Below are positions 1 through 6,314 of a stretch of 7,836 nt of DNA, in pieces. This DNA comes from Bacteroidota bacterium. GTDB lineage: Bacteria; Bacteroidota; Bacteroidia; Chitinophagales; Chitinophagaceae. The translations under genes and the position numbers were made by a program. The notes under the pieces were generated by a model. That model searched no databases. It was not told the DNA's origin and worked only from the letters and a program-made list of their open reading frames with translations. The stretch covers positions 1-7,836 of the forward strand of contig CANHNT010000085.1 in NCBI GenBank assembly GCA_947461985.1, written 5' to 3'. Numbering within the stretch: the first letter of the stretch is position 1; the number at the start of each line of letters is the position of its first letter.

Positions 1-1
1 A

Positions 2-67
2 ATGCATCGAGTACAAAAAGAATTTAAAGAATTTGAACAGAATATTCAGTTTATAGAAGTTGGTTAA
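2..67 (+). CDS. 3' end of an unidentified plus-strand gene (partial)
   Basis: This frame is open from the window edge to a TAA at 65-67, encoding about 21 residues that end in FIEVG. The other two plus frames stop earlier (TAA at 25-27, TAG at 54-56), so this is the longest continuation from outside the window. The Lys/Glu-rich peptide looks like a helical protein C-terminus. There is an ATG at 2-4, but a 21-residue gene starting exactly at the edge is less likely than the tail of a larger gene. Too little is visible to name a family. It would be convergent with miaA. Confidence 0.45.
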   Translation: MHRVQKEFKEFEQNIQFIEVG

Positions 68-143
68 TAAACGACTCAATAAATTTTTCTAATGCCTGTT
101 TTCAATTGCCTTTAGATTATATTTTTGTTCAAAGTTAATATTC

Positions 144-168
144 AAAATTGCTTAAGTAAAACAAGCAA
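144..168 (-). terminator. possible weak terminator after miaA
   Basis: Read on the minus strand just past the miaA stop, a 6-bp stem (TTGCTT with AAGCAA, plus-strand arms 148-153 and 163-168, 9-base loop) is followed by only four T residues. The stem is short and half A/T pairs, so it is a weak candidate. It is the only hairpin I see between the converging genes in 68-180; the rest of that stretch is plain AT-rich sequence. Confidence 0.3.
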
Positions 169-180
169 AATAAACGAATT

Positions 181-1071
181 TTAATCTTTACTGTTCATCA
201 GTTTCTTGGATATTACATCTGCTGGGCAAATAACATATTGACCTTGGTTTTTAAACCATGTAATTTGTCTTTTAGCATAATTACGGGTATGTTGTTTTAT
301 TTTATCTATCGCAAAATTAAGATCGCAATCGCCATCAAAATAGCTGAAAAGCTCAGTATAGCCTACTGTTTGTAAGTTTTTGAAATGTTTTATAGGAATA
401 AAGGTTTCTGCTTCTGCTACCAAACCTTGTGCAATCATGCAATCTACTCGTTCATTAATTTTTTCATACAACGAAGCTTTTTCGATATCGATTGCGTATT
501 TTTCTATTTGAAAATTGCGTTGTTTGATTGTTGAATTTCTGTAATTTACTATCGATTTTTGCGTTGATAATTTAAACGTTAGTGCCCTCATTAAACGCAT
601 CGGATTATCAATTTCACCTACTGCATAAAAATCGGGATCTGTTTCTTTAACTTTATTTTGCAACCAGCTCAATCCATTTTCATGAAATTGAGCTTCAACG
701 TCTTTTTTTATAGAGTCATCAATGGGAGGCATTTCGTCTATCCCTTCGCAAATGGCTTTAATATACAATCCCGTTCCACCTACTAAAATTGCAACATCAT
801 TTTTGGCAAAAATTTCATCCAAAACAGCTAATCCAAAACGTTCATATTCTCCTGCCGATACATCTTCATAAATGCTGTGTGAGTTTATGAAATGATGTTT
901 CACTAATTGCAATTGTGCCTCACTTGGTTTAGCCACTCCAATGCCTAATTCTTTGTAACATTGCCTGCTGTCTGCCGAAATAATTTCGGTATGAAAGTGT
1001 TGAGCTAGCTGAATGGCTAAATCGGTTTTACCACTGGCTGTGGGTCCAGCAATTACAATGAGTTTTTTCAA
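181..1071 (-). CDS. miaA: tRNA dimethylallyltransferase MiaA
   Basis: MiaA transfers a dimethylallyl group from DMAPP to N6 of adenosine 37 in tRNAs that read codons beginning with U, giving i6A (substrate for MiaB where that enzyme exists). The 296 residues match the usual length of about 300. Visible motifs are the P-loop GPTASGKT at 9-16, the DSRQ segment with the catalytic Asp at 34-37, GGTGLY at 98-103, an NP-R segment at 156-159, VGYTEL at 236-241, and the C-terminal basic tRNA-binding stretch ending KRQITWF at 267-273. The start must be the TTG at 1069-1071: an in-frame TAA lies four codons upstream, the P-loop begins at residue 9, and no ATG lies between. It starts nine bases after the stop of the preceding gene, so it is probably the last gene of a cca operon. 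VGYTEL has Thr where Lys is usual, and NPMRLMRAL varies the commoner NPQR form; neither looks inactivating. Confidence 0.96.
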   Translation of the reverse strand: MKKLIVIAGPTASGKTDLAIQLAQHFHTEIISADSRQCYKELGIGVAKPSEAQLQLVKHHFINSHSIYEDVSAGEYERFGLAVLDEIFAKNDVAILVGGTGLYIKAICEGIDEMPPIDDSIKKDVEAQFHENGLSWLQNKVKETDPDFYAVGEIDNPMRLMRALTFKLSTQKSIVNYRNSTIKQRNFQIEKYAIDIEKASLYEKINERVDCMIAQGLVAEAETFIPIKHFKNLQTVGYTELFSYFDGDCDLNFAIDKIKQHTRNYAKRQITWFKNQGQYVICPADVISKKLMNSKD

Positions 1072-1080
1072 TTTTTCAAA

Positions 1081-1635
1081 TTATAAATCTTCTGTAAAAT
1101 TGCCCATATCTTCATCGCTCACAATTTCATCTTCTCCTTCGTCTCCAAATCCTTCAGCATCTCCTGCTAAATCATAAATTTCGAGCGTTTCCATCACCGC
1201 ATCTTTTTCTTTTCCTAAAATGCCAAACTGACTCGGAGAAATGCCTTCACTTTTTGTAACTCGAGGAAACATGTCTGAATCCATCAAAAATTCTTTCAAC
1301 GAAATAACTTCTAAATTTAATGTCCAGTTTTTTGGATGAACACATTCATAAATAAATCGTTGATGAGGATCGTTCATTAAAGCGCCAATGAGGGTTCTTT
1401 TCATGCTTAATGCAGGCGCATCGCGTAAATTTTTTTCTACGATAGATGAAATTTCTCTTTCTTTATTAATGAAATCATCCGTTAAAAAAAAAGAAGCTTC
1501 CATGGTATCGGGAAATTGAAACGCTTTTTTAATACAAGTATGTAAATCAAAAAAAGGTTGATTCGTAAGCACTTCCACATCTCTGAAGGTCGCATTATCT
1601 TCGTCCCAGCTTATTGTAAATTTTAATAAAGACAT
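1081..1635 (-). CDS. Conserved uncharacterised protein, plasmid pRiA4b ORF-3-like family (acidic tail)
   Basis: This is a 184-residue protein of unknown function. Its pattern fits the pRiA4b ORF-3-like family (often labelled IS1096 passenger TnpR-like in Bacteroidota): a strand with FRDVEV at 18-23, DLH near 30-32, then a region corresponding to the family's Y-x-YDFGD-x-W block, here FIYECVHPKNWTLNLEV at 94-110, and a later PRVTKSEGISPSQF segment at 124-137. The canonical GD is not retained. The last 30 residues hold 13 Asp/Glu and no Lys/Arg. I chose the ATG at 1633-1635; an in-frame TTG seven codons upstream would add MLSRKNN, which lacks family character. The gene lies 26 bases after cca and 9 bases before miaA on the same strand, so co-transcription with two tRNA maturation genes is likely. 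Despite the label, no transposon ends or transposase are nearby. The family call is from recalled motif pattern; the function is unknown. Confidence 0.82.
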   Translation of the reverse strand: MSLLKFTISWDEDNATFRDVEVLTNQPFFDLHTCIKKAFQFPDTMEASFFLTDDFINKEREISSIVEKNLRDAPALSMKRTLIGALMNDPHQRFIYECVHPKNWTLNLEVISLKEFLMDSDMFPRVTKSEGISPSQFGILGKEKDAVMETLEIYDLAGDAEGFGDEGEDEIVSDEDMGNFTEDL

Positions 1636-1653
1636 ATTATTTTTTCTTGAGAG

Positions 1654-1661
1654 CAAACATA
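1654..1661 (-). promoter_or_regulatory. possible internal -7 element before the pRiA4b ORF-3-like gene
   Basis: TATGTTTG on the minus strand fits the Bacteroidota TAnnTTTG motif and ends 18 bases before the ATG at 1635. It sits in the 26-base gap after cca and overlaps its last codon region. I see no TTG at the -33 spacing, so it may be a chance match in AT-rich DNA or a weak internal promoter. Confidence 0.25.
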
Positions 1662-3077
1662 CTAAATAGCTTTTATATTTAATTCATTTGCTTTAATAAT
1701 CATAAATTGATAGGCTTCTTCATAATCATTTTTAATAACACCATCCAAAATGGCTTCTCTAACCGCATCTTTTATTTCACCCACCACTTTTGAAGGCGAT
1801 AAATTAAAGGTTTGCATAATTAATTCTCCCGTAATAGGGGGCTGCCAATTTCTAATTTGGTCTTGCTCTTCAACCGCCTTCATTCGGTCAGCAACTAAGT
1901 TAAAATTTTCTCTGAAGCGTTTTACTTTTTCTTGATTTTTAGAAGTAATGTCGGCATTGCAAAGCAACATTAAATCATCAATTTCTTCACCAGCATCAAA
2001 TAATAATCTTCGTATGGCGCTGTCGGTAATGCTTTCTTTCGTTAAGCTCACAGGCCTATGATGAAGCTGAACCAGTTTTTGAACATACCTCATTTTTTCA
2101 TTCAAGGGCAGTTTTAAATTCTTAAAAATGCCAGGCACCATTTTGCTACCAATCCATTCATGGTTATGAAACGTCCAGCCGTGGCCTTTTTCAAAACGTT
2201 TCGTAGCAGGTTTTCCAATGTCGTGCAACAGTGCAGCCCAACGCAACCATACATTGTCGGAATGGGGTGCTAATTGGTCTACCACTTGAATGGTATGGTA
2301 AAAATTATCTTTATGCCCAATGTTATCAATATATTGAGCGCCGGCTAAATCGACCATTTCTGGAAAAATGCGTTTTAAAATGCCTGTTGTATACAATAAA
2401 TCAAAACCAATGGATGGCTTTTTGCAAGCCAATATTTTGTTCAACTCCTCTGCGATGCGTTCTTTAGAAATAATATCAATTCGAGCGGCATTGTCGCTGA
2501 GTGCTTGCAAGGTTTTTTCTTCAATGGTATATTGCAATTGAGTTGCAAAACGAATGGTACGAAGCATTCTCAACGGATCATCTGAAAAAGTTTGAGCAGG
2601 TTCCAACGGTGTTCTTAATACCTTTTGTTCAATGTCTTTTTGCCCATTAAAGGGGTCAATAATATCGCCGTAATCTTCTTTGTTTAATGAAATAGCTAAG
2701 GCATTAATAGTTAAATCTCGTCTGTTTTGGTCATCTTCTAAGGTGCCAATTTCTACTGTTGGGTTTCTGCTTTCGGATCTATACGATTCTTTACGAGCAC
2801 CAACAAACTCCACGTCAATGCCATCAATAATTGCTTGAGCAGTTCCGAAATTTTTATAAACCGCCACGGTTGGTTTGTTTTTGCACATTGCTGAAACTTG
2901 TTCTGCTAGCGCAATGCCATCGCCTAAGCATACGATGTCAATATCTTTAGTATTTCGTCCTATTATTTTATCTCGCACAAAACCGCCAATCACATACGCT
3001 GGCATTTGCAATTTTCGAGCTGCAAATGCGATCTTTTCCAATAATAAAATTTCTTCTTTCGTGCATTCAACTTGCAT
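1662..3077 (-). CDS. cca: CCA-adding tRNA nucleotidyltransferase with HD domain
   Basis: This class II nucleotidyltransferase adds or repairs the 3'-terminal CCA of tRNA. In its 471 residues, the head domain has GGFVRD at 31-36, the metal-binding DID at 45-47, RRDLTINALA at 119-128, and DDPLRMLRTIRFA at 166-178, the last corresponding to the amino-acid nucleotide template (EDxxR in many members). ISKERIAEEL at 203-212 follows in the neck. A C-terminal HD phosphohydrolase domain is present with His261, the HD pair at 285-286 in LLHDIGKP, FHNH at 303-306 and HH at 339-340, so its metal ligands look intact. The ATG at 3075-3077 is the natural start, four bases after a TAAATTTG promoter motif. 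From sequence alone I cannot exclude a CC-only or A-only adding enzyme or a poly(A) polymerase; a lone full-length HD form with this template favours full CCA addition. It appears to lead an operon with the pRiA4b ORF-3-like gene and miaA. Confidence 0.93.
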   Translation of the reverse strand: MQVECTKEEILLLEKIAFAARKLQMPAYVIGGFVRDKIIGRNTKDIDIVCLGDGIALAEQVSAMCKNKPTVAVYKNFGTAQAIIDGIDVEFVGARKESYRSESRNPTVEIGTLEDDQNRRDLTINALAISLNKEDYGDIIDPFNGQKDIEQKVLRTPLEPAQTFSDDPLRMLRTIRFATQLQYTIEEKTLQALSDNAARIDIISKERIAEELNKILACKKPSIGFDLLYTTGILKRIFPEMVDLAGAQYIDNIGHKDNFYHTIQVVDQLAPHSDNVWLRWAALLHDIGKPATKRFEKGHGWTFHNHEWIGSKMVPGIFKNLKLPLNEKMRYVQKLVQLHHRPVSLTKESITDSAIRRLLFDAGEEIDDLMLLCNADITSKNQEKVKRFRENFNLVADRMKAVEEQDQIRNWQPPITGELIMQTFNLSPSKVVGEIKDAVREAILDGVIKNDYEEAYQFMIIKANELNIKAI

Positions 3078-3081
3078 GGCG

Positions 3082-3089
3082 CAAATTTA
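3082..3089 (-). promoter_or_regulatory. -7 promoter element of the cca operon
   Basis: TAAATTTG on the minus strand matches the Bacteroidota sigma-A -7 consensus TAnnTTTG. Only four bases (CGCC) separate it from the cca ATG, so transcription would begin at or very near the start codon, giving a leaderless or almost leaderless mRNA. No good TTG is present 19-21 bases upstream. The rest of the 156-base recN-cca gap (3078-3233) is AT-rich, with no gene and no convincing terminator. Confidence 0.5.
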
Positions 3090-3233
3090 ATGCGCTTTGT
3101 CCAATCTTAAGAAAGTAAATATTCTTTGTGTTATCAATATAGATTTTATATAGTATCAGTTGCGAAATTATTCGAATTTTTATCTATCTTGCTTCAACAG
3201 TTTAAATGAAAATGCCCTCGACTCCCAAAAAAA

Positions 3234-4889
3234 TTATTTCATCAACTCTCTTACTATTTCTTTGGTTTGTTGAGAAGAGTCTTTGCCACTCATCATTTCA
3301 GCTAATACTTCCACCCGTTCGTCGCTGGTGAGCTCTTTAATTCTTGTGTTGATGTTACCAGCTTGGTTTTCTTGTTTGTAGATGTACAGATGTTGGCTTG
3401 CTTTGCCTGCAATTTGTGGTAAATGGGTAATGCTAATCAATTGGTGTTGAGTAGCCAACTCCTTCATAATGTTGCCCACTTGCAATGCCACTTCGCCCGA
3501 AATGCCGGTATCTATTTCATCAAAAATAAGGGTTGGCATATTGTTGCTGCCAGCAATGATGGATTTTAAACACAACATCAACCGGCTCAACTCACCTCCC
3601 GATGCTGCTTTATGAATGGGTTGAAACTTGCCAGTTTTATTTGCATCAAACATAAATTCTACTTTGTCTTTTCCCGTTGTAGAATAATCGGTTTCGGTGT
3701 ATTGCACTTTTAATGTGGCATTGGGCATGCCCACTTTTTGCAATAATTCATTTACCTTAATTTCGACGTTTGAGAATTGTGCTTTTCGTTTTTCTGTCAA
3801 TTGATTTGCCAATTGATCTACTTCTTTTTTGTGAGTTTCAATGGATTGTTGAATGGCTAATTCGTCTTCATCGGCAGAGGTTGCTTGTTGAATTTTTTCT
3901 TCCAACGATTGCATAATTTCTATCAAGGAATGCGTGTTCAGCACATGATGTTTTTTCAATAATCGATTGGCCTCGTTTAGTCTATCAGTCAGTAAATTAA
4001 TTTTTTCTTCATCATAATGTGTCGAAGAGAATAAATCATCGACTTCACTGGTGATGTCTTTTATTTCGATGTAAGATGAAGTCAACCGCTCAACTATGGT
4101 TTGTAAAGCAGGAATATTTTTAGTTTGACTTTCTAATGAATTAATTACATTCTTTAATTGAATAACAATGCTTTCGTCGCTTTCATTGAGCAACATAGAA
4201 GCTTTTCCCAGACTTTGTTTGAGCGCATCGCTGTTTTGTAAAATGGTCAATTCACTTTCAATGTCTTCTATTTCGTTGGGTTGTAATTTAATGGCTTCTA
4301 ACTCCGAAAATAAAAATTGATTATAGTCTAACTCTTGTTTAATTAATCTGTTTTTTTCTTGCAATTGAATGAAGGCTTGTTGCCATTTTTTCCAAGCATG
4401 AAATTGTTCTTTATAGTGTTGAAGCGTGATGTTATGTTGTGCAATTTCATCTACCATTTGCAATTGATGTTGTGCATATTGCAATTCAATGGTGTCAAAC
4501 TGTCGATGCAAATCAATGAGTAAATTAGCCAGTGGAGTTAAAACAGAGAGGGTTGTGGGAGAGTCATTAATGAATATTCTTGATTTTCCGTTGGAAGTTA
4601 TTTCTCTGCGAATAATTAATTCGTTGGACGCATCAAATTCATTTTCTTGTAAAAAAGATTGTGCTTCCTGATTTGTTTCAATATCAAAAATGCCTTCAAT
4701 AATACATTTTTCATTGGCATTTAGCAATGACTGGCTATCGGCACGGTCGCCCAAAATTTTAGATAAGGCGCCCATTAAAATAGACTTTCCTGCACCTGTT
4801 TCTCCAGTAATAATTGTTAAGCCTTTTTTGAATGAAATGGTTATTTCATCAATAATAGCATAGTTGCGAATAAATAATTGTTTTAACAC
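3234..4889 (-). CDS. recN: DNA repair ATPase RecN
   Basis: RecN is an SMC-like ATPase that acts at DNA double-strand breaks in recombinational repair. From the GTG at 4887-4889 the product is 551 residues, close to the E. coli length. The N-terminal half-nucleotide-binding domain has LKQLFIRNYAIID at 2-14, Walker A GETGAGKS at 29-36, and RIFINDSP followed by LLIDLHRQFD up to about residue 132. A central region of about 160-400, rich in Glu, Gln, Lys and Leu, is the expected coiled coil. The C-terminal half has the ABC signature SGGELSR at 430-436, Walker B TLIFDE at 453-458, DTGISG at 460-465 and the THLPQIA switch at 488-494. The frame stays open upstream to 4988, but that part has no ATG, crosses the yebC terminator hairpin and has no RecN homology, so the GTG is preferred. 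It seems monocistronic, with a TATATTTG promoter motif four bases before the start. Confidence 0.95.
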   Translation of the reverse strand: MLKQLFIRNYAIIDEITISFKKGLTIITGETGAGKSILMGALSKILGDRADSQSLLNANEKCIIEGIFDIETNQEAQSFLQENEFDASNELIIRREITSNGKSRIFINDSPTTLSVLTPLANLLIDLHRQFDTIELQYAQHQLQMVDEIAQHNITLQHYKEQFHAWKKWQQAFIQLQEKNRLIKQELDYNQFLFSELEAIKLQPNEIEDIESELTILQNSDALKQSLGKASMLLNESDESIVIQLKNVINSLESQTKNIPALQTIVERLTSSYIEIKDITSEVDDLFSSTHYDEEKINLLTDRLNEANRLLKKHHVLNTHSLIEIMQSLEEKIQQATSADEDELAIQQSIETHKKEVDQLANQLTEKRKAQFSNVEIKVNELLQKVGMPNATLKVQYTETDYSTTGKDKVEFMFDANKTGKFQPIHKAASGGELSRLMLCLKSIIAGSNNMPTLIFDEIDTGISGEVALQVGNIMKELATQHQLISITHLPQIAGKASQHLYIYKQENQAGNINTRIKELTSDERVEVLAEMMSGKDSSQQTKEIVRELMK

Positions 4890-4893
4890 AGCA

Positions 4894-4901
4894 CAAATAT
4901 A
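4894..4901 (-). promoter_or_regulatory. -7 promoter element of recN
   Basis: TATATTTG on the minus strand matches TAnnTTTG and is separated from the GTG start by four bases (TGCT), the same spacing as at cca. This supports the GTG as the real start and suggests a leaderless or nearly leaderless transcript. I see no -33 TTG at the expected spacing, and no palindrome resembling a LexA box in 4890-4972. Confidence 0.5.
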
Positions 4902-4972
4902 AGCACTGAAAAAAGAAATAAAAAATGGGTTTATAAAGAGGTTACTCCTTACACTTTTTAATTCATGGGAAT

Positions 4973-4999
4973 AAAAAAAATCCTCCAAAGAGGATTTTT
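4973..4999 (-). terminator. Rho-independent terminator of yebC
   Basis: Plus-strand arms 4976-4985 and 4990-4999 form a perfect 10-bp stem around the core TCCTC/GAGGA with a 4-base loop (CAAA). On the minus strand it is followed by a run of eight T residues (plus-strand A at 4973-4980), some within the stem. It begins seven bases after the yebC stop. The stem is T-flanked on both strands and could act in either direction, but no plus-strand gene ends here. Confidence 0.85.
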
Positions 5000-5006
5000 A
5001 ATTTTA

Positions 5007-5717
5007 TTATTTCATGTTGTGATAAACCTTTTGAATATCTTCATCTTGTTCAATTTTATCAACCAATTTAAAAATATCTTCCGCTTGTTCGTCGGTTAAT
5101 TCCACTGTATTCATTGGAATATAGGTTAATCCATTTTGAACAGGTTCTACTTTTTTGCTTTCCAAATAATCAGCCATTTTCCCAAAATCAGTATAGTTGG
5201 TTCTGATAATAATATTGCCATCTGCATCTTCTCCAATTTCTTCTAAGCCATAATCAATGCCTTCTAATTCCATTTCATCAATATCTACACCATCGGCTTT
5301 AATTTTAAATTCCCCCATTCGAGTAAATGTAAATGCCACACTTCCTGTATTTCCCATTGAACCACCGCCTTTATTAAAATAAGCTCTAACATTGGCAACT
5401 GTTCGTGTATTATTATCTGTAGCCGATTCTACTAAAATAGCTACACCATGCATTCCATAACCTTCATACAACACCTCGTCATAGCTCGAAATATCTTTTC
5501 CTAATGCACGTTTAATAGCAGCTTCTACTCGGTCTTTAGGCATGTTACACGCCTTGGCATTTAAATAGCAACGACGCAATGCAGGGTTGTTGTCGGGCTC
5601 AGGGCCACTGGCTTTAACTGCAATCGCAATTTCTTTACCAATTCTGGTAAAATCTTTTGCCATTTTATCCCAACGAGCAAACATGGCTCCTTTACGTACT
5701 TCAAATATTCTTCCCAT
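5007..5717 (-). CDS. YebC/PmpR (TACO1) family protein
   Basis: YebC-family proteins have been described both as DNA-binding regulators (PmpR) and, in later work on bacterial homologues and mitochondrial TACO1, as translation factors that relieve ribosome stalling on proline-rich stretches; which applies here cannot be read from sequence. The 236 residues match the family length. Visible are MPKDRVEAAIKRA at 59-71, YEGYG at 84-88, the segment from VAILVESATDNNTRT to FNKGGGSMGNTGSVAFTF at about 92-131, and an acidic C-terminal third. The N-terminus reads MGRIFEVRKGAMFARWDKM rather than the widespread MAGHSKW form; this variant is, as I recall, typical of Bacteroidota homologues. The start is an ATG at 5715-5717, about 23 bases after a good promoter. 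It is a single-gene unit ended by a strong hairpin and is divergent from the lipoprotein gene. Confidence 0.93.
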   Translation of the reverse strand: MGRIFEVRKGAMFARWDKMAKDFTRIGKEIAIAVKASGPEPDNNPALRRCYLNAKACNMPKDRVEAAIKRALGKDISSYDEVLYEGYGMHGVAILVESATDNNTRTVANVRAYFNKGGGSMGNTGSVAFTFTRMGEFKIKADGVDIDEMELEGIDYGLEEIGEDADGNIIIRTNYTDFGKMADYLESKKVEPVQNGLTYIPMNTVELTDEQAEDIFKLVDKIEQDEDIQKVYHNMK

Positions 5718-5740
5718 GATGAAATTTTCTAATTAGATTG

Positions 5741-5770
5741 CAAATTTACTTTTTTTGTTTTTCTTTCCAA
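5741..5770 (-). promoter_or_regulatory. Promoter of yebC (-33 and -7 elements)
   Basis: On the minus strand, TTG (plus 5768-5770) and TAAATTTG (plus 5741-5748) are separated by 19 bases, fitting the Bacteroidota TTG-N19-TAnnTTTG layout. This is the best promoter match in the window. It predicts a short 5' leader of roughly 15-20 bases before the ATG at 5717. Confidence 0.6.
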
Positions 5771-5797
5771 GAAGTAATTTTTATTGAAAAAAATATA

Positions 5798-5805
5798 TAT
5801 TTTTG
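5798..5805 (+). promoter_or_regulatory. -7 promoter element of the lipoprotein gene
   Basis: TATTTTTG matches TAnnTTTG and lies 26 bases before the ATG at 5832, in the divergent region shared with yebC. No TTG is found 19-21 bases upstream. The predicted leader is about 20 bases of almost pure A and T, as is common for translation starts in this phylum that do not rely on Shine-Dalgarno pairing. Confidence 0.45.
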
Positions 5806-5831
5806 TGGTTCTAAAAAAATATATATAAAAA

Positions 5832-6245
5832 ATGAAAAAAGTAATTTTATTAAGTTTGGTAACAATTGGAATTTTTGCTTCTTGTGGTAAAGATAAAACC
5901 ACAACTACCGCAACCACCACCACCACAGAGAAGATCCAAAAAAAATGGAGATTAGTTAATTCTCAAGACATAGAGTATGTAGGGACTACAAATGTTGTAG
6001 ATACAATTATCAATTACCCATACGGTACTACGGATTCTATTGAATTCAAAACAAATAACACGGCTGTAGCCAGTTTTTCTGGGATGTTAGATACTGTATC
6101 TTATCAAATTTTAAGTGATACAAAAATTATTCTTGATGCAGACACATTTGCTATTAATACATTAACTGCAAATGATTTTGTAATGGCATATTATAATAGA
6201 GTAGATCTTCCACATTATGATATCATACTTACATTAAAAAGATAA
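5832..6245 (+). CDS. Small lipocalin-like lipoprotein
   Basis: This 137-residue precursor has a clear lipoprotein signal: MKK, a hydrophobic core at 4-15, and a lipobox FASC with the acylated Cys at 18, leaving about 120 mature residues. A linker of nine Thr and one Ala (23-32) tethers the globular part. That part starts with KKWRLVNSQ at 37-45, like the GxWxL opening of Bacteroidota lipocalin-like lipoproteins, and ends with alternating strands (YQILSDTKIILDAD, FAINTLTANDFVMAY, YDIILTLKR) fitting a small beta-barrel. Location is probably the outer membrane on either face; the Cys is followed by GKDK, too weakly acidic to call the surface-export signal. No ligand is known, and the family call rests on pattern only. 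It is a single gene with its own promoter motif and terminator. The Thr tract explains a reverse-strand reading frame rich in valine, which is not a gene. Confidence 0.85.
   Translation: MKKVILLSLVTIGIFASCGKDKTTTTATTTTTEKIQKKWRLVNSQDIEYVGTTNVVDTIINYPYGTTDSIEFKTNNTAVASFSGMLDTVSYQILSDTKIILDADTFAINTLTANDFVMAYYNRVDLPHYDIILTLKR
5898..5927 (+). repeat. ACC-rich trinucleotide tract encoding the Thr linker
   Basis: Ten codons, nine Thr and one Ala, are mostly ACC, with four ACC in a row at 5913-5924 followed by ACA. It is an in-frame trinucleotide repeat, so slippage would change linker length by whole residues without shifting the frame. It is short and interrupted, which lowers the chance of high instability. 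Confidence 0.6.
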
Positions 6246-6268
6246 TTAATTACATAATTTATATTCTT

Positions 6269-6303
6269 AAATCCTGCATCAATTTACATGCAGGATTTTT
6301 TTT
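6269..6303 (+). terminator. Rho-independent terminator of the lipoprotein gene
   Basis: A perfect 11-bp stem (arms 6269-6279 and 6288-6298, core ATCCTGCAT/ATGCAGGAT) with an 8-base loop is followed by a T run reaching 6303. It begins 23 bases after the lipoprotein stop and ends just before the promoter motif of the next gene. Confidence 0.9.
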
Positions 6304-6306
6304 GTT

Positions 6307-6314
6307 TACTTTTG
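6307..6314 (+). promoter_or_regulatory. -7 promoter element of the TPR-tilS unit
   Basis: TACTTTTG matches TAnnTTTG and lies 15 bases before the ATG at 6330, immediately after the terminator T run. A -33 element would fall inside the terminator hairpin, and none is recognisable there. With the upstream terminator it supports a new transcription unit starting here. Confidence 0.4.

Noticed and set aside
120..127. Plus-strand TATTTTTG promoter-like motif
   Set aside because: No plus-strand gene follows; it faces into miaA antisense and is expected by chance in AT-rich sequence.
1081..1635. Mobile-element remnant suggested by the family's IS1096 passenger label
   Set aside because: No transposase, terminal inverted repeats or target duplications are visible, and the gene is fitted tightly between housekeeping genes.
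1750..1935. Plus-strand reading frame inside cca
   Set aside because: It lies opposite well-conserved cca coding sequence, with no family resemblance or promoter.
2231..2467. Plus-strand reading frame opposite the cca HD domain
   Set aside because: Antisense shadow of conserved coding sequence rich in Cys and aromatic residues; no recognisable motif.
2875..3090. Plus-strand reading frame opposite the cca N-terminus
   Set aside because: Antisense shadow of the nucleotidyltransferase head domain.
3160..3180. Imperfect AAATT/AATTT inverted repeat between recN and cca
   Set aside because: Five A/T pairs only, no T run and no matching copy elsewhere; not a credible terminator or operator.
4489..4671. 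Plus-strand reading frame inside recN
   Set aside because: Antisense shadow of the RecN N-terminal domain.
4890..4988. N-terminal extension of RecN from a TTG at 4988
   Set aside because: It would cross part of the yebC terminator hairpin, has no ATG and no homology, and the 551-residue form from GTG has the family length.
5729..5926. Minus-strand reading frame starting with a run of valines
   Set aside because: It is the complement of the lipoprotein's ACC-rich Thr tract and also crosses the divergent promoter region; it has no protein-like composition.
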